A stretch of DNA of 64,000 nt from Actinomadura sp. DC4 (GTDB lineage Bacteria; Actinomycetota; Actinomycetes; Streptosporangiales; Streptosporangiaceae). Positions 33,701-46,000 of this stretch are shown here, one piece after another. Under the pieces are notes generated by a model that was given only the letters and a program-made list of their open reading frames with translations, did not search any database and was not told the DNA's origin. The stretch is taken from positions 166,518 to 230,517 of the forward strand of contig NZ_JAUEQY010000018.1 of the NCBI RefSeq assembly GCF_030406325.1. The letters are read 5' to 3'. Position 1 is the stretch's first letter. Every line of letters starts with the position of its first letter. Made by a program: the position numbers and the translations under genes.

Positions 33701-36700
33701 ACCCCGCGCCGGTCTCCGCGCGGACGCTGCCCGAGCTGTTCGAGGCGCGCGTGGCCGGGAGCCCGGACGCGGTCGCGCTCGTCGCGGAGGACACGGCCCT
33801 GACGTACGCGGAGCTGGACGCGGCGGCGAACCGGCTGGCCTGGCACCTCATCGAGCGCGGCGTGGGCCCGGAACGGCTGGTCGCGGTCGCGGTGCCCCGC
33901 TCACCCGACATGGTGGTGGCGGTGCTGGCGGTGGCCAAGACCGGGGCCGGGTTCGTGCCCGTGGACCCGGACTACCCGGCCGCGCGGGTGGCGTTCATGC
34001 TGGCCGACGCCCGCCCGGCCTGCGTGGTCACCACCGCCGGGACCGCGCCGTCGCTGCCGGAGGACGGGGTGCCCCACGTGCTCCTGGACGACCCGGCCAC
34101 CGCGTGGGCCCTGGCGGCACGCCCGGACCACGCCCCGGGCGACGGTGACCGGACGGTGCCGCTGACCGCGCGGCACCCGGCGTACGTGATCTACACCTCG
34201 GGCTCGACCGGGACGCCGAAGGGCGTCGTCGTGAGCCACCGGGGGATCGAGAGCCTGGTCACGAGCCAGAGCGCGGGTTTCGAGGTGGGGCCGGGTGCGC
34301 GGGTGCTGCAGTTCGCCTCCCTCAGCTTCGACGCCGCGGTCTCGGAGCTGTGCGTGACGCTGCTGTCCGGGGCGGCCCTGGTCGTGGTCGGCGCGGACCG
34401 GCAGGGGTCGCTGGCCGGGGTGGTCGGGGAGTTCGGCGTCTCACACGTGACGCTGCCGCCCGCCGTGCTCGCCGTACTGCCCGAAGGCGCCCTGGAGGGG
34501 GTCGGCACGGTCGTGGTCGCGGGCGAGGCCTGCCCACCGGCGCTCGTCGAGCGCTGGTCGCCCGGCCGCCGTCTCCTCAACGCCTACGGCCCGACCGAGG
34601 CGACCGTGTGCGTCGCCATGACCGGGCCGCTCGGGCCCGGCGGCGTCGTGCCGATCGGCCGCCCCATCGCGGGCACCCGCGCGTTCGTCCTGGACGGCTT
34701 CTTGCGTCCGGTGCCTCCTGAGGTGACGGGTGAGCTGTACGTGTCCGGGGAGGGTCTGGCGCGCGGCTACCGTGACCGGCCGGGGCTGACCGGTGAGCGT
34801 TTCGTCGCCTCGCCGTTCGGTCATCCGGGCGAGCGCATGTACCGGACCGGCGACCTGGCCCGGTGGACGTCGGACGGGCAACTGGTCTTCGCGGGACGCG
34901 CCGACGGCCAGGTGAAGATCCGCGGGTTCCGGGTCGAGCCGGGGGAGATCGAGGCGGTGCTGGCCACTCATCCCACGGTCGAGCAGGTCGCGGTCGTCGC
35001 CCGGGAGGACCAGCCCGGCCAGAAACAGCTCGTCGCCTACGTCGTCCCGGCCGTCGACGGCGCGGTGGACGGGACGGTGCTGCGGGAGTTCACCGCCGGG
35101 CTCCTGCCCGAGTACATGGTGCCGGCGGCGGTCGTGCCGATGGCCGCGCTTCCGCTGACCCCCAGCGGGAAGCTGGATCGGGTCGCGCTCCCGGCGCCCG
35201 ACTTCGCCGGCCTGGTGACCGGCCGCGAGCCGCGTACGCCGGTGGAGGCCGTGCTGTGCGTGCTGTTCGCCGAGGTGCTGGGCCTGGAGAAGGTCGGGGT
35301 CGACGACGGCTTCTTCGACCTGGGCGGCGACTCGATCATGTCGATGCAGCTCGTGACGCGGGCCCGGCGCAAGGGCGTCGTCCTGACGCCGCGGCAGGTG
35401 TTCGAGCACAAGACGCCCGCGGGACTGGCCGCGCTGGCCGGCGGGCCGGCCGAGGCCACCGAGGCCGATGGGTCGGGCCCCGTCGTGGGCGACGTGCCGC
35501 TGATCCCGATCATGCGCTGGGTGGCCGACCGCGCCGGAGCGGCCGGGCTGTCGGGCCGGTTCTCGCAGTCGGCGCTGATGTCGGTGCCGGCCGGGTTGGA
35601 CGACACCCTGCTCCGGTCCGCCGTACGGGCCGTGGCCGGCCACCACGAGGTGCTGCGGGCCCGGCTCGTCTGCCCCGACGAGGACGACACCGACTCCTGG
35701 CGGTTGAAGATCGCCGCCGACGCGGCGGACACCGGTCGCCTCGTACGCGGCGTGGACGCGGCGGGCCTGGACGACGACGCGCTGGCCGCGCTCGTCGCCG
35801 CCGAGGGCCGGGACGCGGCCGGCCGGCTCGACCCCCGGGACGGCGTGATGTTCCAGGTGGTCCGGCTGGACCGCGGCCCGGACCAGACGGGCCGGCTGCT
35901 GGTCGTCGTGCACCACCTCGCCGTGGACGGGGTCTCGTGGCGGGTGCTGCTGCCGGACCTGGCGGCGGCGTACGCCGGGACGGACCCGGAACCGGTCGGG
36001 ACCTCGTTCGGCTGGTGGGCGCGGGCGCTCGCGGCGCAGGCCGAGAGCCCGGCACGCGTGGACGAGCTCCCGGACTGGGAGCGGATCGTCCGGGACGAGG
36101 AACCGCTCCTGGCGGACCGGCCGCTGGACCCGCGCCGTGACGTCGCGGCCGGCGCGCGCCGGATCCAGCTCTCCGTCCCGCCGCAGGTGACGACCGAACT
36201 GCTGATCAGCGTGCCGGCCGCGTTCCACGCCGGGATCAACGACGTGCTGCTCGCCGGGCTGGCCGCCGCGGTGGCCGAGTGGCGCGGTGGCCGGGGGCCG
36301 GTTCTCGTGGACGTGGAGACCCACGGGCGCGAGCCGCTGACCTCTGCCATGGACCTGTCCCGTACGGTCGGCTGGTTCACGAGCGTGCACCCGGTCCGGC
36401 TGGACCCCGGCACGGCCCGGTACGGGCAGATACGGTCGGGCGGCCCGGCAGCCGGTCACCTGGTCAAACAGGTCAAGGAACAGCTCCGCGCCGTCCCCGG
36501 CGACGGTCTCGGGTACGGGCTGCTGCGCTACCTCAACCCGGCCACCGCGCCCGTCCTGGCCGCGCTGCCCACACCCCAGATCGGCTTCAACTACCTCGGC
36601 CGGTTCGACATGGCGGGCGACCGGACCGCCCGCTCCGGGACACCGCCCGCGTGGCGGCAGATCGGCCTCGGCGGAGACGTCGACGCGGACATGCCGGCCG

Positions 36701-36960
36701 CGCACGTGCTCGACGTCAGCGGAGTCGTACGCGACGGACCCGAAGGCCCGGAGCTGAACGTCTCGCTGGCCTGGCCGGAACACCTCCTCGACGAGGCCTC
36801 CGTGCGCCGGCTCGCGGACGGGTGGCTGGCCATCCTCGCGGGCCTGGCCGCCCATGTCACCCGGCCCGGCGTCGGCGGCCACACCCCGTCCGACTTCCCG
36901 CTCACCGCGATCAGCCAGGACGAACTCGGCGAACTGGAAACCCGATGGAGAGACCGATGA
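24625..36960 (+). CDS. NRPS2, trimodular synthetase C-A-T / C-A-T-E / C-A-T-E
   Basis: 4111-residue synthetase starting at ATG 24625 within the NRPS1 stop (ATGA), with AAGGGCGAG five nt upstream. Approximate domains: C 1-440, A 459-959, T (Ser1001); LCL-type C 1050-1490, A 1516-2022, T (Ser2062), E 2110-2560; C 2589-3020, A 3033-3522, T (Ser3570), E 3615-4070. Predicted residues: Tyr-like (L), D-Thr, D-Tyr-like. The N-terminus [10 protein letters not shown] closely matches that of NRPS5; the C-terminus [16 protein letters not shown] closely matches that of NRPS3. Its first C domain must accept the D-residue left by NRPS1. One TTA codon (26998-27000) in the first A domain; the matching position in the third is TTG. 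The stop overlaps the next ATG. Confidence 0.96.
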   Translation: MRRSALTEVWPLSPLQEGLLFHALFDEEAPDVYASQRVLKLEGPLDAAVLRASAQALLDRHPNLRAGFRQPAGMDQPVQVIAGRVVVPWQEADVSGLAEEEAADEAARLAVGELERRFDPAAPPLLRFLLIRFGAEHHRLVISSHHILMDGWSLPILTRELSAVYAAGGQAGGLPTVAPYRDYLSWLGRQDREAARAAWRDELAGAAEPTLVAAPDPTRAPMVPDRMRLILTDRLTTDLRALARERDLTLNTVVQCAWAMLVGQLAGRSDVVFGAVVAGRPPELPGVERMLGLFANTVPVRVRLDPARPVIEVLAELQARQAALMHHQYLGLAEIQRLAGPGAVFDTLLAYENYPRDPATMAAPDGDELRISPAGSRDSGHYPLNLVVGPGGDRLRLLLGHRPDVLDRPAAERLLKRLVRLLESLVADPAIPVGRVNLLDGDERRLVVGDFNRTYAPRPGRTLPELFEARVAGSPDAVALVAEDTALTYAELDAAANRLAWHLIERGVGPERLVAVAVPRSAAMVVAVLAVLKAGAGFVPVDPEYPAPRVAFMLADSDPACVLTTAGTAPSLPEDEVPRVLLDDPATVRALAEGPDRAPGDGDRTVPLTARHPAYVIYTSGSTGTPKGVVVGHGGVENLVSGQSAGFGVGPGARVLQFASLSFDAAVSELCVTLLSGAALVVVGAERREALAGVVGEFGVSHVTLPPAVLAVLPEGELDGVGTVVVAGEVCPPALVGRWSTGRWLINAYGPTEATVCAAMTGPLGDRDLAGGAVPIGRPLAGVQAFVLDGFLRPVPPEVTGELYVSGEGLARGYRDRPGLTGERFVASPFGHPGERMYRTGDLARWTADGRLVFAGRADGQVKVRGFRVEPGEIEAVLATHPTVEQVAVVAREDQPGQRRLVAYVVPAGGAVDGAVLREFTAGLLPEYMVPAAVVSLMTLPLTPSGKLDRAALPAPDLAGPSAGREARTPVEEVLCGLFAEVLGLDRVGPDDGFFDLGGDSLLGMRLIARIRAVLDTETSIRALFAAATPAGVARLVGGGGKPRAALVPAVRPGVVPLSFGQSRMWFLNRLDGGQAAYNVPLALRLGGALDREALGAALADVARRHESLRTIYPDTDGVPRQEIVDAAPELVVVDTDEEHLAGLVAAESGRGFDVSRELPLRARLFALGPDEHVLMVVAHHIAADGWSMGVFTRDLSAAYEARQAGRSPEQAPPRVQYADFAIWQREILGREEDAGSLISAQLAHWRQALAELPAELTLPVDRPRPAVATFTGGSVPVRVGADVHAGLAGIARAQRATLFMVVQAAIGALLSRLGAGEDVPIGTAIAGRGDAALDDLVGFFVNTLVLRTDVSGDPSFADLVARVRETDLAAYAHQDVPFERLVDELGPERSLARHPLFQVNLTFQNAPKGPAWELPGLTVRPERGGTRAAKFDLSFDLAERRDGDGTPGGIDGVIGYAADLFDRATAERLAERLVRVLEAVTADPRITVSQVGVLDDTERRQVVQEWNRTRTPVSSRTMPELFEARAAERPDAPALTFEDTTLTYAELDAAANRLARHLIERGAGPERLVAVALPRSAELVVALLAVLKSGAGYLPIDPDYPAARVEFMLADARPACVVTTAEVAGALPDGVARVTLDDPALAQTPSGHAPADAGRTVPLNGAHPAYVIYTSGSTGTPKGVVVPHRNVVSLIESAGRRFGLGTGDVWSLFHSCAFDFSVWELWGALLLGGRVVVVPQAVSRSPQEFLALLAEARVTVASQTPSAFYQLMQADKDAPADLALRYVVFGGEALEPARLAGWHGRHTAVPVNMYGITETTVHVTHVSLGPGHTDGGSLVGAPLGNTQVFVLDRFLQPVPPGVVGEMYVAGAGLARGYGNRPALTGERFVAGPFGGPGERMYRTGDLARWTSGGELVFAGRADAQVKIRGFRIEPGEIEAALAAHPAVDQVAVVVREDRPGRRRLVAYVVPASGAPVDAAELRSHAAGALPEYMVPAAVVPMPVLPLTPSGKLDRAALPAPDFAGLATGREPRTPVEAVLCALFAEVLGLEKVGVDDGFFDLGGDSIMSMQLVARARRAGVVITPRQVFERKTPAGLALVADGDPAGDGPVGSAPVVGAVPLLPVMRWVAERAGLTGRYSQSLLASAPAGMDLGRLTAAVQALTDHHQALQARLTRPDEQDTASWRLELGTAGAGAADLVRRVDAADADEQALAGLVSAQKQAAADRLDPPAGVMLQVVWLDRGPDEPGRVLIVAHHLVVDGVSWRVLLPDLAAAYAGAELEPVGTSFGWWARSLAERAADPGLTSELPLWERMTRDGGLPLADRPLDPARDTAAAMRRVSVTVPPRVTERLLTGVPAAFHAGADDVLLAGLAAAVTEWRGPGPVLVDVEGHGREPFTPGVDLSRTVGWFTSVYPIRLDTGETDLALVRSGEAAGHLIKRVKEQVRAVPGDGLGYGLLRYLNPATAPALAALPAPQIGFNYLGRVTAGRSGGGWRQVGFGGDEESTVAVPHAIEAIGIARDGADGLELNLSLSWPGELFDEATVRGLAEAWAAMLAGLAAHGAGGFTPSDFGLVALDQTQVEELESAQPGLADVWPLSPLQEGLLFHAVYDEEAADAYMVQRSLDLNGPLDPAALRAAGQALLDRHANLRAGFQQLAGLDQPVQVIPGRVDLPWREAGAGGEAEAVRLAAGELERRFDPAVPPLLRFLLIRFGAERHRLVITIHHILTDGWSLPVLMRELFAILQAGGDPSGLPPAAPYRDYLAWLVSRGRETARAAWRGELAGADEPTLVTVPDPARSPVVPEYVEVAADEDLTAALRVLARERDLTLNTVVQGAWAMLVGQLAGRSDVVFGAVVAGRPPELPGIEQMLGLFANTVPVRVRLDPARPVAEVLAESQARQAALMDHQYLGLAEIQRLAGPGAVFDTILAYENYPREPATVAAPRGNDLEVSRAGSREAAHYPLSLAVLPGQRLRLRLDFRPDLYDRQAAERLARRLVRVLATVAADPGIPAGKVDLLDEDERRRVLDERDPAPVSARTLPELFEARVAGSPDAVALVAEDTALTYAELDAAANRLAWHLIERGVGPERLVAVAVPRSPDMVVAVLAVAKTGAGFVPVDPDYPAARVAFMLADARPACVVTTAGTAPSLPEDGVPHVLLDDPATAWALAARPDHAPGDGDRTVPLTARHPAYVIYTSGSTGTPKGVVVSHRGIESLVTSQSAGFEVGPGARVLQFASLSFDAAVSELCVTLLSGAALVVVGADRQGSLAGVVGEFGVSHVTLPPAVLAVLPEGALEGVGTVVVAGEACPPALVERWSPGRRLLNAYGPTEATVCVAMTGPLGPGGVVPIGRPIAGTRAFVLDGFLRPVPPEVTGELYVSGEGLARGYRDRPGLTGERFVASPFGHPGERMYRTGDLARWTSDGQLVFAGRADGQVKIRGFRVEPGEIEAVLATHPTVEQVAVVAREDQPGQKQLVAYVVPAVDGAVDGTVLREFTAGLLPEYMVPAAVVPMAALPLTPSGKLDRVALPAPDFAGLVTGREPRTPVEAVLCVLFAEVLGLEKVGVDDGFFDLGGDSIMSMQLVTRARRKGVVLTPRQVFEHKTPAGLAALAGGPAEATEADGSGPVVGDVPLIPIMRWVADRAGAAGLSGRFSQSALMSVPAGLDDTLLRSAVRAVAGHHEVLRARLVCPDEDDTDSWRLKIAADAADTGRLVRGVDAAGLDDDALAALVAAEGRDAAGRLDPRDGVMFQVVRLDRGPDQTGRLLVVVHHLAVDGVSWRVLLPDLAAAYAGTDPEPVGTSFGWWARALAAQAESPARVDELPDWERIVRDEEPLLADRPLDPRRDVAAGARRIQLSVPPQVTTELLISVPAAFHAGINDVLLAGLAAAVAEWRGGRGPVLVDVETHGREPLTSAMDLSRTVGWFTSVHPVRLDPGTARYGQIRSGGPAAGHLVKQVKEQLRAVPGDGLGYGLLRYLNPATAPVLAALPTPQIGFNYLGRFDMAGDRTARSGTPPAWRQIGLGGDVDADMPAAHVLDVSGVVRDGPEGPELNVSLAWPEHLLDEASVRRLADGWLAILAGLAAHVTRPGVGGHTPSDFPLTAISQDELGELETRWRDR
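27004..27165 (+). repeat. Identical 162-bp A-domain patch shared with 34708-34869
   Basis: Within NRPS2 the Tyr-like A domains of modules 1 and 3 are identical over 162 bp, silent sites included. The codon just upstream differs (TTA at 26998, TTG in the other copy), which helps mark the patch boundary. Confidence 0.8.
27766..32385 (+). other. NRPS2 module 2: LCL C-A-T-E, Thr
   Basis: The condensation domain is of the LCL class ([23 protein letters not shown]), as expected after a module without E. Pocket D-F-W-S-V-G-M-V-H, threonine. Carrier GGDSI (Ser2062). E domain intact with HHLVVDG (His2252) and EGHGRE. Predicted D-Thr or D-allo-Thr. Confidence 0.85.
32386..36960 (+). other. NRPS2 module 3: C-A-T-E, Tyr-like
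   Basis: C motif HHILTDG. Pocket D-A-S-T-V-A-A-V-C, as in module 1. Carrier GGDSI (Ser3570). E motifs HHLAVDG (His3763) and ETHGRE, one change from the usual EGHGRE, with the Glu kept. Predicted D-Tyr-like residue. Confidence 0.8.
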
Positions 36961-39900
36961 GCAAGCCCGAATTCGCCGACGTCTGGCCGCTCTCGCCGCT
37001 GCAGGAGGGACTGCTCTTCCACTCCCTCTACGACGAGGACGCCCCGGCGACCTACGTCGTGCAGCACTCGCTCGACCTGGACGGGCCGCTCGACGCCGCC
37101 ACGCTCCAGGCCTCCGGGCAGGCCATGCTCGACCGGCACGCCAGCCTGCGCGCGTCCTTCTGGCAGCTCGGCTCCGGCCGTACCGCCCAGGTGATCGCCG
37201 TACGGGCCGAGCTGCCCTGGTCCGAGGCGGACCTGTCCGGCCTGGCGGCGGAGGAGGCGCGCGCCCAGGCGTCCCGGCTGGCGGCCCGCGAGCTGGAGCG
37301 GCGCTTCGACCTCACCGAGCCGCCGCTGCTGAGGTTCCTGCTCATCCGGTTCGGCGAGGAGCGGCACCGCCTGGTCCTCACGATCCAGCACCTGCTGATG
37401 GACGGCTGGTCGATGCCGATCCTGGTGCGCGAGCTGGTCACCGTGTACCGGGCGGGCGGCGACGCCGGCGTGCTGCCGCCGGTGGCGCCGTACCGGGAGT
37501 ACCTGTCCTGGCTGACGCGCCAGGACCGGGAGGCCGCGCGTACGGCGTGGCGGGAGGAGCTCGCCGGAGCCGGCGAGCCGACGCTGGTCGCCGAGCCCGA
37601 CCCGGCGCGGGCGCCGGTCGCGCCGGAGCGGATACGGATGCGCGTCGGCGCCGGGCTGATGACCGCGCTGCGGACGCTGGCGCGCGACCGCGGCCTGACC
37701 CTGAACACCGTGGTCCAGGCCGCGTGGGCGCTGCTGCTGAGCCGGCTCGCCGGGCGGTCGGACGTGGTGTTCGGCGCGGTCGTGGCCGGCCGCCCGCACG
37801 AGCTGCCCGGCATCGAGCGGATGCTCGGCCTGTTCATCAACACGGTGCCCGTACGGGTGCGGCTGGACCCGGCCCGGCCGGTGAGCGCGCTGCTGACCGA
37901 GCTGCAGGCCCGCCAGGCGGCGCTGATGGACCACCAGTACCTCGGTCTCGCCGAGATCCAGCAGTTCGCCGGGCCGGGCGCGGTCTTCGACACGCTGCTC
38001 GCGTACGAGAACTACCCGGTGGACCCGGCCGGGCCCGCCGCGGCCGCGAACGGCCTGCGCGTCAGACCGGCCGGCGGCCACGACACGACGCACTACCCGC
38101 TGACGTTGACCGCGATGCCCACGGACGGGCTGACGCTGCTGCTGGACTACCGGCCCGACCTGTTCGACCGGCCGGCGGCCGAGCGGCTCGCGGCCCGCCT
38201 GGAGCGGGTCCTGACGGCCATGACGGCAGGCCCGGACGGGCTCGTGGGCCGCCTGGACGTCCTCGCCGAGGGCGAGCTGCGCTCGGTGGTCGAGGAGTGG
38301 AACCGTACGGCCGTCCCGGCCGACGCCAGGTCGGTGCCGCACGTCTTCGCCGACCGGGCCGCGCTCCACCCCGACGCTCCGGCGCTGACCTGCGGGGACG
38401 CGCGGCTCACCTACGCGGAGCTGGACGCCGCGGCCGGCCGGGTGGCGGGTGCCCTCGCCGACGCCGGCGTACGGCGCGGCGACCGGGTCGGCGTGCTCCT
38501 GGAGCGGTCTCTGGAGCTTCCGGTGGTCCTGCTCGGCGTGCTCAAGGCCGGGGCGGCGTACGTGCCGGTCGATCCGGGCTGGCCGGTGGAGCGCGTACGG
38601 CGGGTGCTGGCCGGCGCCGGCCTGCTGGTGGCCGACCGCGACTTTCCGGAGGCGAGAGTGCTTCCGGTCGCCGACGCGCTGGAGGGCACGCCGCGTGAGA
38701 GCGTCCCCGTCGGCCCGGACGATCTGGCGTACGTGATGTACACGTCGGGTTCGACCGGGGTGCCGAAGGGCGTGGCCGTCACACACGGCGGCGTCGTGGC
38801 GCTCGCGGGCGACCGGTCGTGGTCGGCGCGTCACGGGCGGGTGCTGTTTCACGCGCCGTTCGCGTTCGACGCGTCGACGTGGGAGTTGTGGGTGCCGTTG
38901 CTGGCCGGTGGGCGGGTGACGGTCGCGCCGGCGGGGCCGGTGGACGCGGGGACGCTGCGCGGGTTGATCGCCGGTGCGGATTTGTCGGCGGTGCACGTGA
39001 CGGCGGGGCTGTTCGCGGTGCTGGCGGAGGAGTCCCCCGGATGCTTCGCCGGTCTGGGGGAGGTGCTGACCGGCGGTGACGCGGTGAGCGTGGCGGCGGT
39101 CTCGAAGGTGGCGGAGGCGTGTCCGGACACGGCGGTGCGCCAGCTCTACGGCCCGACCGAGATCACGATGTGCGCGACGGCGTTCGCCGTGGAGCCGGGG
39201 GAGCCGGTCCCGGAGGTGCTGCCGATCGGTTCGCCGCTGGACAACACCCGCGCGTTCGTCCTGGACGGCTTCTTACGGCCCGCCGCTCCCGGGACGACGG
39301 GCGAGTTGTACATCGCCGGGACCGGGCTGGCGCGGGGTTACTGGGATCGGCCGGGGCTGACGGGTGAGCGGTTCGTGGCGTGCCCGTTCACCGGTCGCGG
39401 TGAGCGTATGTACCGGACCGGTGACCTCGCCCGCTGGGCGCCGGACGGGCGGCTGGTCTTCGGCGGGCGCGCCGACGACCAGGTCAAGATCCGGGGGTTC
39501 CGGGTCGAGCCGGGGGAGATCGAGACGGTGCTGTCCGGCCATCCCTCGGCGGGCCGGGTCGCGGTGGTCTCCCGGGAGGACCAGCCGGGGCAGCGGCGGC
39601 TGGTCGCGTACGTCGTCCCCGCCGGCGACGTCGTCGACGGCGCGGTGCTGCGGGAGTTCGCCGCCGGGCTGCTGCCCGAGTACATGGTGCCCGCCGCCGT
39701 CGTGCCGCTGAAGGAGCTCCCGCTCACGCCGAGCGGCAAGCTCGACCGCGCGGCGCTCCCGGTGCCCGACTTCGGCGGCCTCGCCGGCGGGCGCGAGCCG
39801 CGTACGCCCGTGGAGGAGGTGCTCTGCGGGCTGTTCGCGGAGGTCCTGGGGCTGGAGCGGGTCGGTCCCGATGACGGGTTCTTCGCGCTCGGTGGCGACT

Positions 39901-40060
39901 CGCTGCTGGGCATGCGGCTGATCGCCCGGATCCGGGCGGTGCTCGACACCGAGATGAACATCCGCAGCCTGTTCGCCGCGCCCACACCGGCCGGCGCGGC
40001 ACGGCTGGTGGGTAGCGGCGGCAAGCCCCGTGCGGCGCTCGTCCCCGCCGCCCGCCCCGA
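36957..40060 (+). other. NRPS3 module 1: C-A-T, Hpg-like, altered C motif
   Basis: The C motif reads QHLLMDG: Gln144 replaces the first His while the catalytic second His remains. Pocket D-A-W-H-L-G-L-M-C, the closest in this window to known Hpg codes. Carrier FFALGGDSL (Ser982). No E domain, so an L residue. Confidence 0.75.
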
Positions 40061-43000
40061 CGTGGTGCCGCTGTCGTTCGGGCAGACCCGCATGTGGTTC
40101 CTCAACCGCCTCGACGGCGGCCAGGCCGCGTACAACATGCCGTTGTCACTGCGCCTCGGCGGCACGCTGGACCGGGACGCGCTGCGGGCCGCGCTGGCGG
40201 ACGTGGTCCGGCGGCACGAGAGCCTGCGCACGATCTACCCCGACGACGACGGGACGCCGCGCCAGGAGATCATGGACGCGACGCCCGAACTCGTCGTCGC
40301 CGACACCGACGAGGAGCACCTGGCCGGGCTGCTGCGGGCGGAGGCGGGACGCGGTTTCGACATCGGGACCGAGCTGCCGATCCGGTCCCGGCTGTTCGCG
40401 CTCGCGCCGGAGGAGCACGTCCTGATGGTCGTGGTGCACCACATCGCGGCCGACGGCTGGTCGATGGGCGCGCTGACCCGCGACCTCGCGGCGGCCTACG
40501 CCGCCCGGCACGCCGGTGAGGCGCCGGAGTGGGCGCCGCTGCCGGTGCAGTACGCCGACTTCGCGGTCTGGCAGCGCGAGGTGCTCGGCGGCGAGGACGA
40601 CCCCGGCAGCCTCATCAACGCCCAGCTCGCGCACTGGCGCCAGGCCCTCGCCGAACTCCCCGCCGAGCTGACCCTCCCGGCGGACCGCCCGCGCCCGGCC
40701 GTCGCGACCTTCACGGGCGGCTCGGTGCCCTTCCGGATCGGTGCCGACGTCCACGCCCGCCTCGCCGAGACCGCGCGCACCGAGCGGGCGACGCTCTTCA
40801 TGGTGGTGCAGGCCGGGATCGCCGTGCTGCTGTCGCGGCTCGGCGCGGGGGAGGACATCCCGATCGGCGTGCCGGTCGCGGGCCGCGGCGACGCCGCGCT
40901 GAACGACCTCGTCGGCTTCTTCGTCAACACCCTGGTGCTGCGGACGGACGTCTCCGGCGACCCCACGTTCACCGACCTGATCGCACGGGTCCGCGAGACG
41001 AGCCTGGCCGCGTACGCGAACCAGGACGTGCCCTTCGAACGGCTCGTCGACGAGCTGAGCCCGGAGCGGTCCCTCGCGCGCCACCCGCTGTTCCAGGTCT
41101 CGCTGACCTTCCAGAACGCGCCCCAGGGACCGGCGTGGGACCTGCCCGGCCTGACCGTACGGCCCTACCAGGTCGCCGCGTCGGCCGCCGCCGCGAAGTT
41201 CGACCTGTCCTTCAGCCTGGGCGAGCGCCGGGACGCCGACGGTGCGCCGGCCGGCATCCACGCCGTCCTGGACTACTCGTCCGACCTGTTCGACCGGCGG
41301 AGCGCCGAGCACCTGGCGGAACGGCTCGTACGGGTCCTGGAGACCGTGGCCGCCGAGCCGCGGATCCCGGTCGGCCGCGTGAACGTGCTGGACGAGGCCG
41401 AGCGGCGGCTCGTGGTCGACGGCTGGAACGCGACGGCCGCCCCGCCGGCCGAGGGCACGCTGCCGGAGCTGTTCGAGGCGCGCGTGGCCGGGAGCCCGGA
41501 CGCGGTGGCGCTCGTCGCGGAGGACACGACGCTGACGTACGCGGAGCTGGACGCGGCGGCGAACCGGCTGGCCTGGCACCTCATCGAGCGCGGCGTGGGC
41601 CCGGAGCGGCCGGTCGCGATCGCGGTGCCCCGCTCGGCCGCGATGGTGGTGGCGGTGCTCGCGGTGGCCAAGGCGGGAGCCCCGTACGTCCCGCTGGACC
41701 CGGACCAGCCGGCGGCGCGGATGGCGTTCCTGCTGGGCGACGCCCGCCCGGTCTGCCTGGTCACGACCGCCGCCGTACGTCCCGAAAAGACCGAGGTCCC
41801 GCTCGTGGTGCTGGACGACCCCGCCGTGACGGCGGAGCTGGCAGGCCGCCCGGACACGGCGCCGGGCGACCACGACCGGGCAGTGCCGCTGACCGGCGCG
41901 CACCCGGTCTACGTGATCTACACGTCGGGGTCCACCGGGACGCCGAAGGGCGTGGTGATCACCCACGGCGCGCTGCTGAACTACCTGACCTACGCCGTGG
42001 CCGCCTACCCCAGCGTCCGCGCCAACGCCCTGCTCCACTCCCCGATCTCGTTCGACCTGCCGGTCACCGCGTTCCTCGCGCCGCTGACCGCGGGCGGGCG
42101 CGTGCACGTCGGCGACCTGATGGACGACCGGGCGCCCGTGGCCGCCGGCACCGCCCTGCCGCTGTTCGTCAAGGTCACCCCCAGCCACCTGCACCTGCTC
42201 GACCGGCTGCCCTCCGCCATCTCCGGCGGCGAGCTGGTCGTCGGCGGCGAGCAGCTCACCGGCGAGATGCTCGCGGAGTGGCGCCGCCGTCATCCGCTGA
42301 CCGCGATCGTCAACGAGTACGGCCCGACCGAGGCGACGGTCGGCTGCGTCGAGTACCGGATCGCGCCGGGCGAGGCCCTGCCCGCCGGAGTGGTGGCGAT
42401 CGGGCGGCCGATCCGCGAGACCCGGGCGTACGTGCTGGACGGCTTCCTGCGGCCCGTGCCGCCGGGGGTGCTGGGAGAGCTGTACGTGGCCGGCGCCGGA
42501 CTGGCCCGCGGGTACTGGGACCGGTCCGCCCTGACCGGCGAGCGGTTCGTCGCCTGCCCGTTCGGCGGGCCGGGCGAGCGGATGTACCGGACCGGTGACC
42601 TGGCCCGATGGACTCCCGACGGGCAGCTCGTCTACGCGGGGCGTGCCGACGGGCAGGTGAAGGTCCGCGGGTTCCGGATCGAGCCGGGAGAGATCGAGAC
42701 GGTGCTCGCCTCCCACTCCGTGGTCGAGCAGGCCGCGGTCGTCGTACGGGAGGACGTGCCCGGCCAGCGGCAGCTGGTCGCCTACGTCGTACCGGCCACC
42801 GCGGACGAGGCCGAGCTGCGGGAGTTCGCGGCCGGCGCGCTGCCGGAGTACATGGTGCCGGTGGCGGTGCTGCCCGTGCCGGTGCTGCCGCTCACACCGA
42901 GCGGAAAGCTCGACCGCGCGGCGCTGCCGGCGCCCGACTTCGCCGGCCGGGTGACGGACCGCGAGCCGCGCACGCCGGTGGAGGCGGCGCTGTGCGCGCT

Positions 43001-46000
43001 GTTCGCCGAGGTACTCCGGCTGGAGCGGGTCGGCGCCGAGGACGGCTTCTTCGACCTGGGCGGCGACTCGATCATGTCGATGCAGCTCGTCGCCCGCGCC
43101 CGCCGGGCCGGGCTGGTGATCACGCCGCGCCAGGTGTTCGAGCGGAAGACGCCCGCGGGCCTGGCGGCGGTGGCGGGAGGGGACCTGGCCGGCGGCGCGC
43201 CGGATGCCGGGCCGGTCGGGACCGAGCCCGTGGCCGGTGAGGTCCCGCTGCTCCCGGTGGCGCGCTGGACCGCCGACCGCGCCGGCGTCGCGGGGCTGAC
43301 GGGCCGTTTCACCCAATCGGTGCTGGTCACGGCCCCGGCCGGGCTGGACGCCGGCCGGCTGACGGCGGCGGTGCGCGCTCTCGTCGACCACCACGCGGCG
43401 CTGGGGGCACGCCTGGTCTGCCCCGACGAGCACGACACGAGCACGTGGCGGCTGGACCTCGGCGCGGCCGGGCCGGACGTGGCGTCACTGGTGCGCAGGG
43501 TGGACGCGGCGGGCGTGGACGACACGGGGCTCGCCGCGCTGGTGGAGGCGCACGGCAGGGAGGCCGCGGACCGGCTGGACCCGTGCGCGGGCGTGATGCT
43601 CCATGTCGTGTGGCTGGACCGGGGCCCGGACGAGCCGGGCCGCGCGCTGGTCGTGGTGCACCACCTGGTCGTGGACGGGGTGTCGTGGCGGGTGCTGCTG
43701 CCGGACCTGGTGGCGGCGTACGCGGCGGTCTCCTCGGGCCGGCCGGTGGAGCTGGAGCCGGTGGGGACCTCGTTCGGCTGGTGGGCGCGGTCGCTGGCCG
43801 CGTCGGCCGGGGAGCGGGCGGCGGAGCTGCCGCTCTGGGAGGCGGTCCTGCGGGACGGCGAGCCGGCGCTCGCACACCGGCCGCTGGACCCCGCCCGTGA
43901 CACGGCGGCGAGCATGCGGCGGCTGTCGCTCTCGCTGCCGCCGGAGGTGACCGAGGCGCTGCTGACGAGCGTTCCCGCGGCGTACCACGGCGGGATCGAC
44001 GACGTACTGCTGGCCGGGCTGGCCGCGGCGGTGGCCGAGTGGCGCGGCCCGGGGCCGGTGCTGGTGAACGTGGAAGGCCACGGGCGCGAGTCGACGGCCG
44101 CCGAGGTGGACCTGTCGCGGACGGTGGGCTGGTTCACCGGCGTCCACCCGGTCCGGCTGGACGCGGGAGCGGTCGACCTCGCCCAGGTACGCGCGGGCGA
44201 GGCCGCCGCCGGCCGGCTGGTCAAGCGGGTCAAGGAGCAGCTGCGCGCGGTCCCCGGCGACGGCCTCGGCTACGGGCTGCTGCGTTACCTCAACGCCGCC
44301 ACGGCCCCCGCGCTCGCGGCGCTGCCGGCGCCGCAGATCGGCTTCAACTACCTCGGCCGGTTCGGGAGCGGGCCGCGCGGCGACGGGCCGGGCGACTGGC
44401 GGCCCGCCGGCGGCGGCCCGCTGGACGACGACCCGAGGATGCCGGCCGCGCACGCGCTGGAGGCCGGTGGGCTGGTCCGTGACGGTGCGGACGGTCCGGA
44501 GCTGAGCCTGTCGCTGTCGTGGCCGGGGGAGTTGTTCGAGGAGGTGTCGGCTCGCGCGCTGGGGGAGGCGTGGGCGGCGATGCTGGCCGGTCTGGCCGTG
44601 CATGGTGGTGGTGGGTTCACGCCGTCGGACTTCCCGCTCGTCGCCTTGGAGCAGGCGCAGGTGGAGGAGCTGGAGTCGGCGCAGGCGGGGCTGGCCGAGA
44701 TCTGGCCGCTCTCGCCGCTGCAGGAAGGGCTCCTGTTCCACGCCGTCTACGACGAGCAGGCGCCGGACGTCTACTCGAGCCAGTCGGCGTTCGACTTCGA
44801 GGGCCCGCTGGACGTCGCGGCGCTGCGGGCGTCGGGGCAGGCGCTGCTGGACCGGCACGCGAATCTGCGGGCGGGGTTCCACCAGGTCGCGGGGCTGGCT
44901 CAGCCGGTCCAGGTGATCCCGGCCGGGGTCGACCTGCCCTGGCGGGAGGTGGACGCCGCCGGGGAGGAGGAGGCCCTGCGCCTGGCGGCGGAGGAACTGG
45001 AGCGGCGGTTCGATCCGGCGGTGCCGCCGTTGTTGCGGTTCCTGCTGATCCGTTTCGGTGCGGAACATCACCGGCTGGTGATGACGAACCACCACATCTT
45101 GATGGACGGGTGGTCGCTGCCGGTGCTGATGCGTGAGCTGTCGGCGGTCTACGGCACCGGCGGCGACCACTCCGGCCTGCCTCCGGCGGCCCCGTACCGC
45201 GACTACCTGGCCTGGCTCGGCCGTCAGGACCGCGAGGCCGCGCGTACGGCCTGGCGGGACGAGCTCGCCGGGGCCGACCAGCCGACCTTCGTCGCCACGC
45301 GTGAGCGGTCCGCGGCCCCGGAGCAGGCGGAGCCGGAGCGCGTACGGGTCGCGGTGAGCGCCGAGCTGACCGCCGCGCTGCGCGCCCTCGCCCGCGAGCG
45401 CGACCTCACCGTGAACACCGTCGTCCAGGGCGCGTGGGCGATGCTGGTCAGCCGCCTCGCCGGCCGGTCCGACGTGGTGTTCGGCACGATGGTGGCGGGC
45501 CGGCCGCCGGAGCTGCCGGGCATCGAGGACATGCTCGGCCTGTTCGTCAACACCGTGCCCGTACGGGTCGGGCTCGACCCGGCGCGGCCGGTGAGCGACG
45601 TCCTGGCGGAACTGCAGTCCCGCCAGGTCGCGCTCATGGACCACCAGTACCTCGGGCTGGCCGAGATCCAGCGCCTCGCCGGTCCCGGGGCGCTGTTCGA
45701 CACCCTGATCGCGTACGAGAACTACCCCCTCGACATGGAGGAGGCGCCCGCCCGCAAGAACGGCTCTCAGCCCGGTGGCCGGGGCCTGAAGTTCGCCCGC
45801 GCCACGGGCCGGGAGGCCACGCACTTCCCGCTGAGCCTGGTCGTCGGCCCCGGCGACGACCGGCTGCGGCTGCGGATGACCTACCGCCCGGACCTGTTCG
45901 ACCGGGACACCGCCGAGGGCTTGGCCGGCCGCCTCGTACGGATCCTCGAAGCGGTCGCCGCCGACCCTGGCGTCCGCGTCGGCCGGATGACCGTCCTGGA

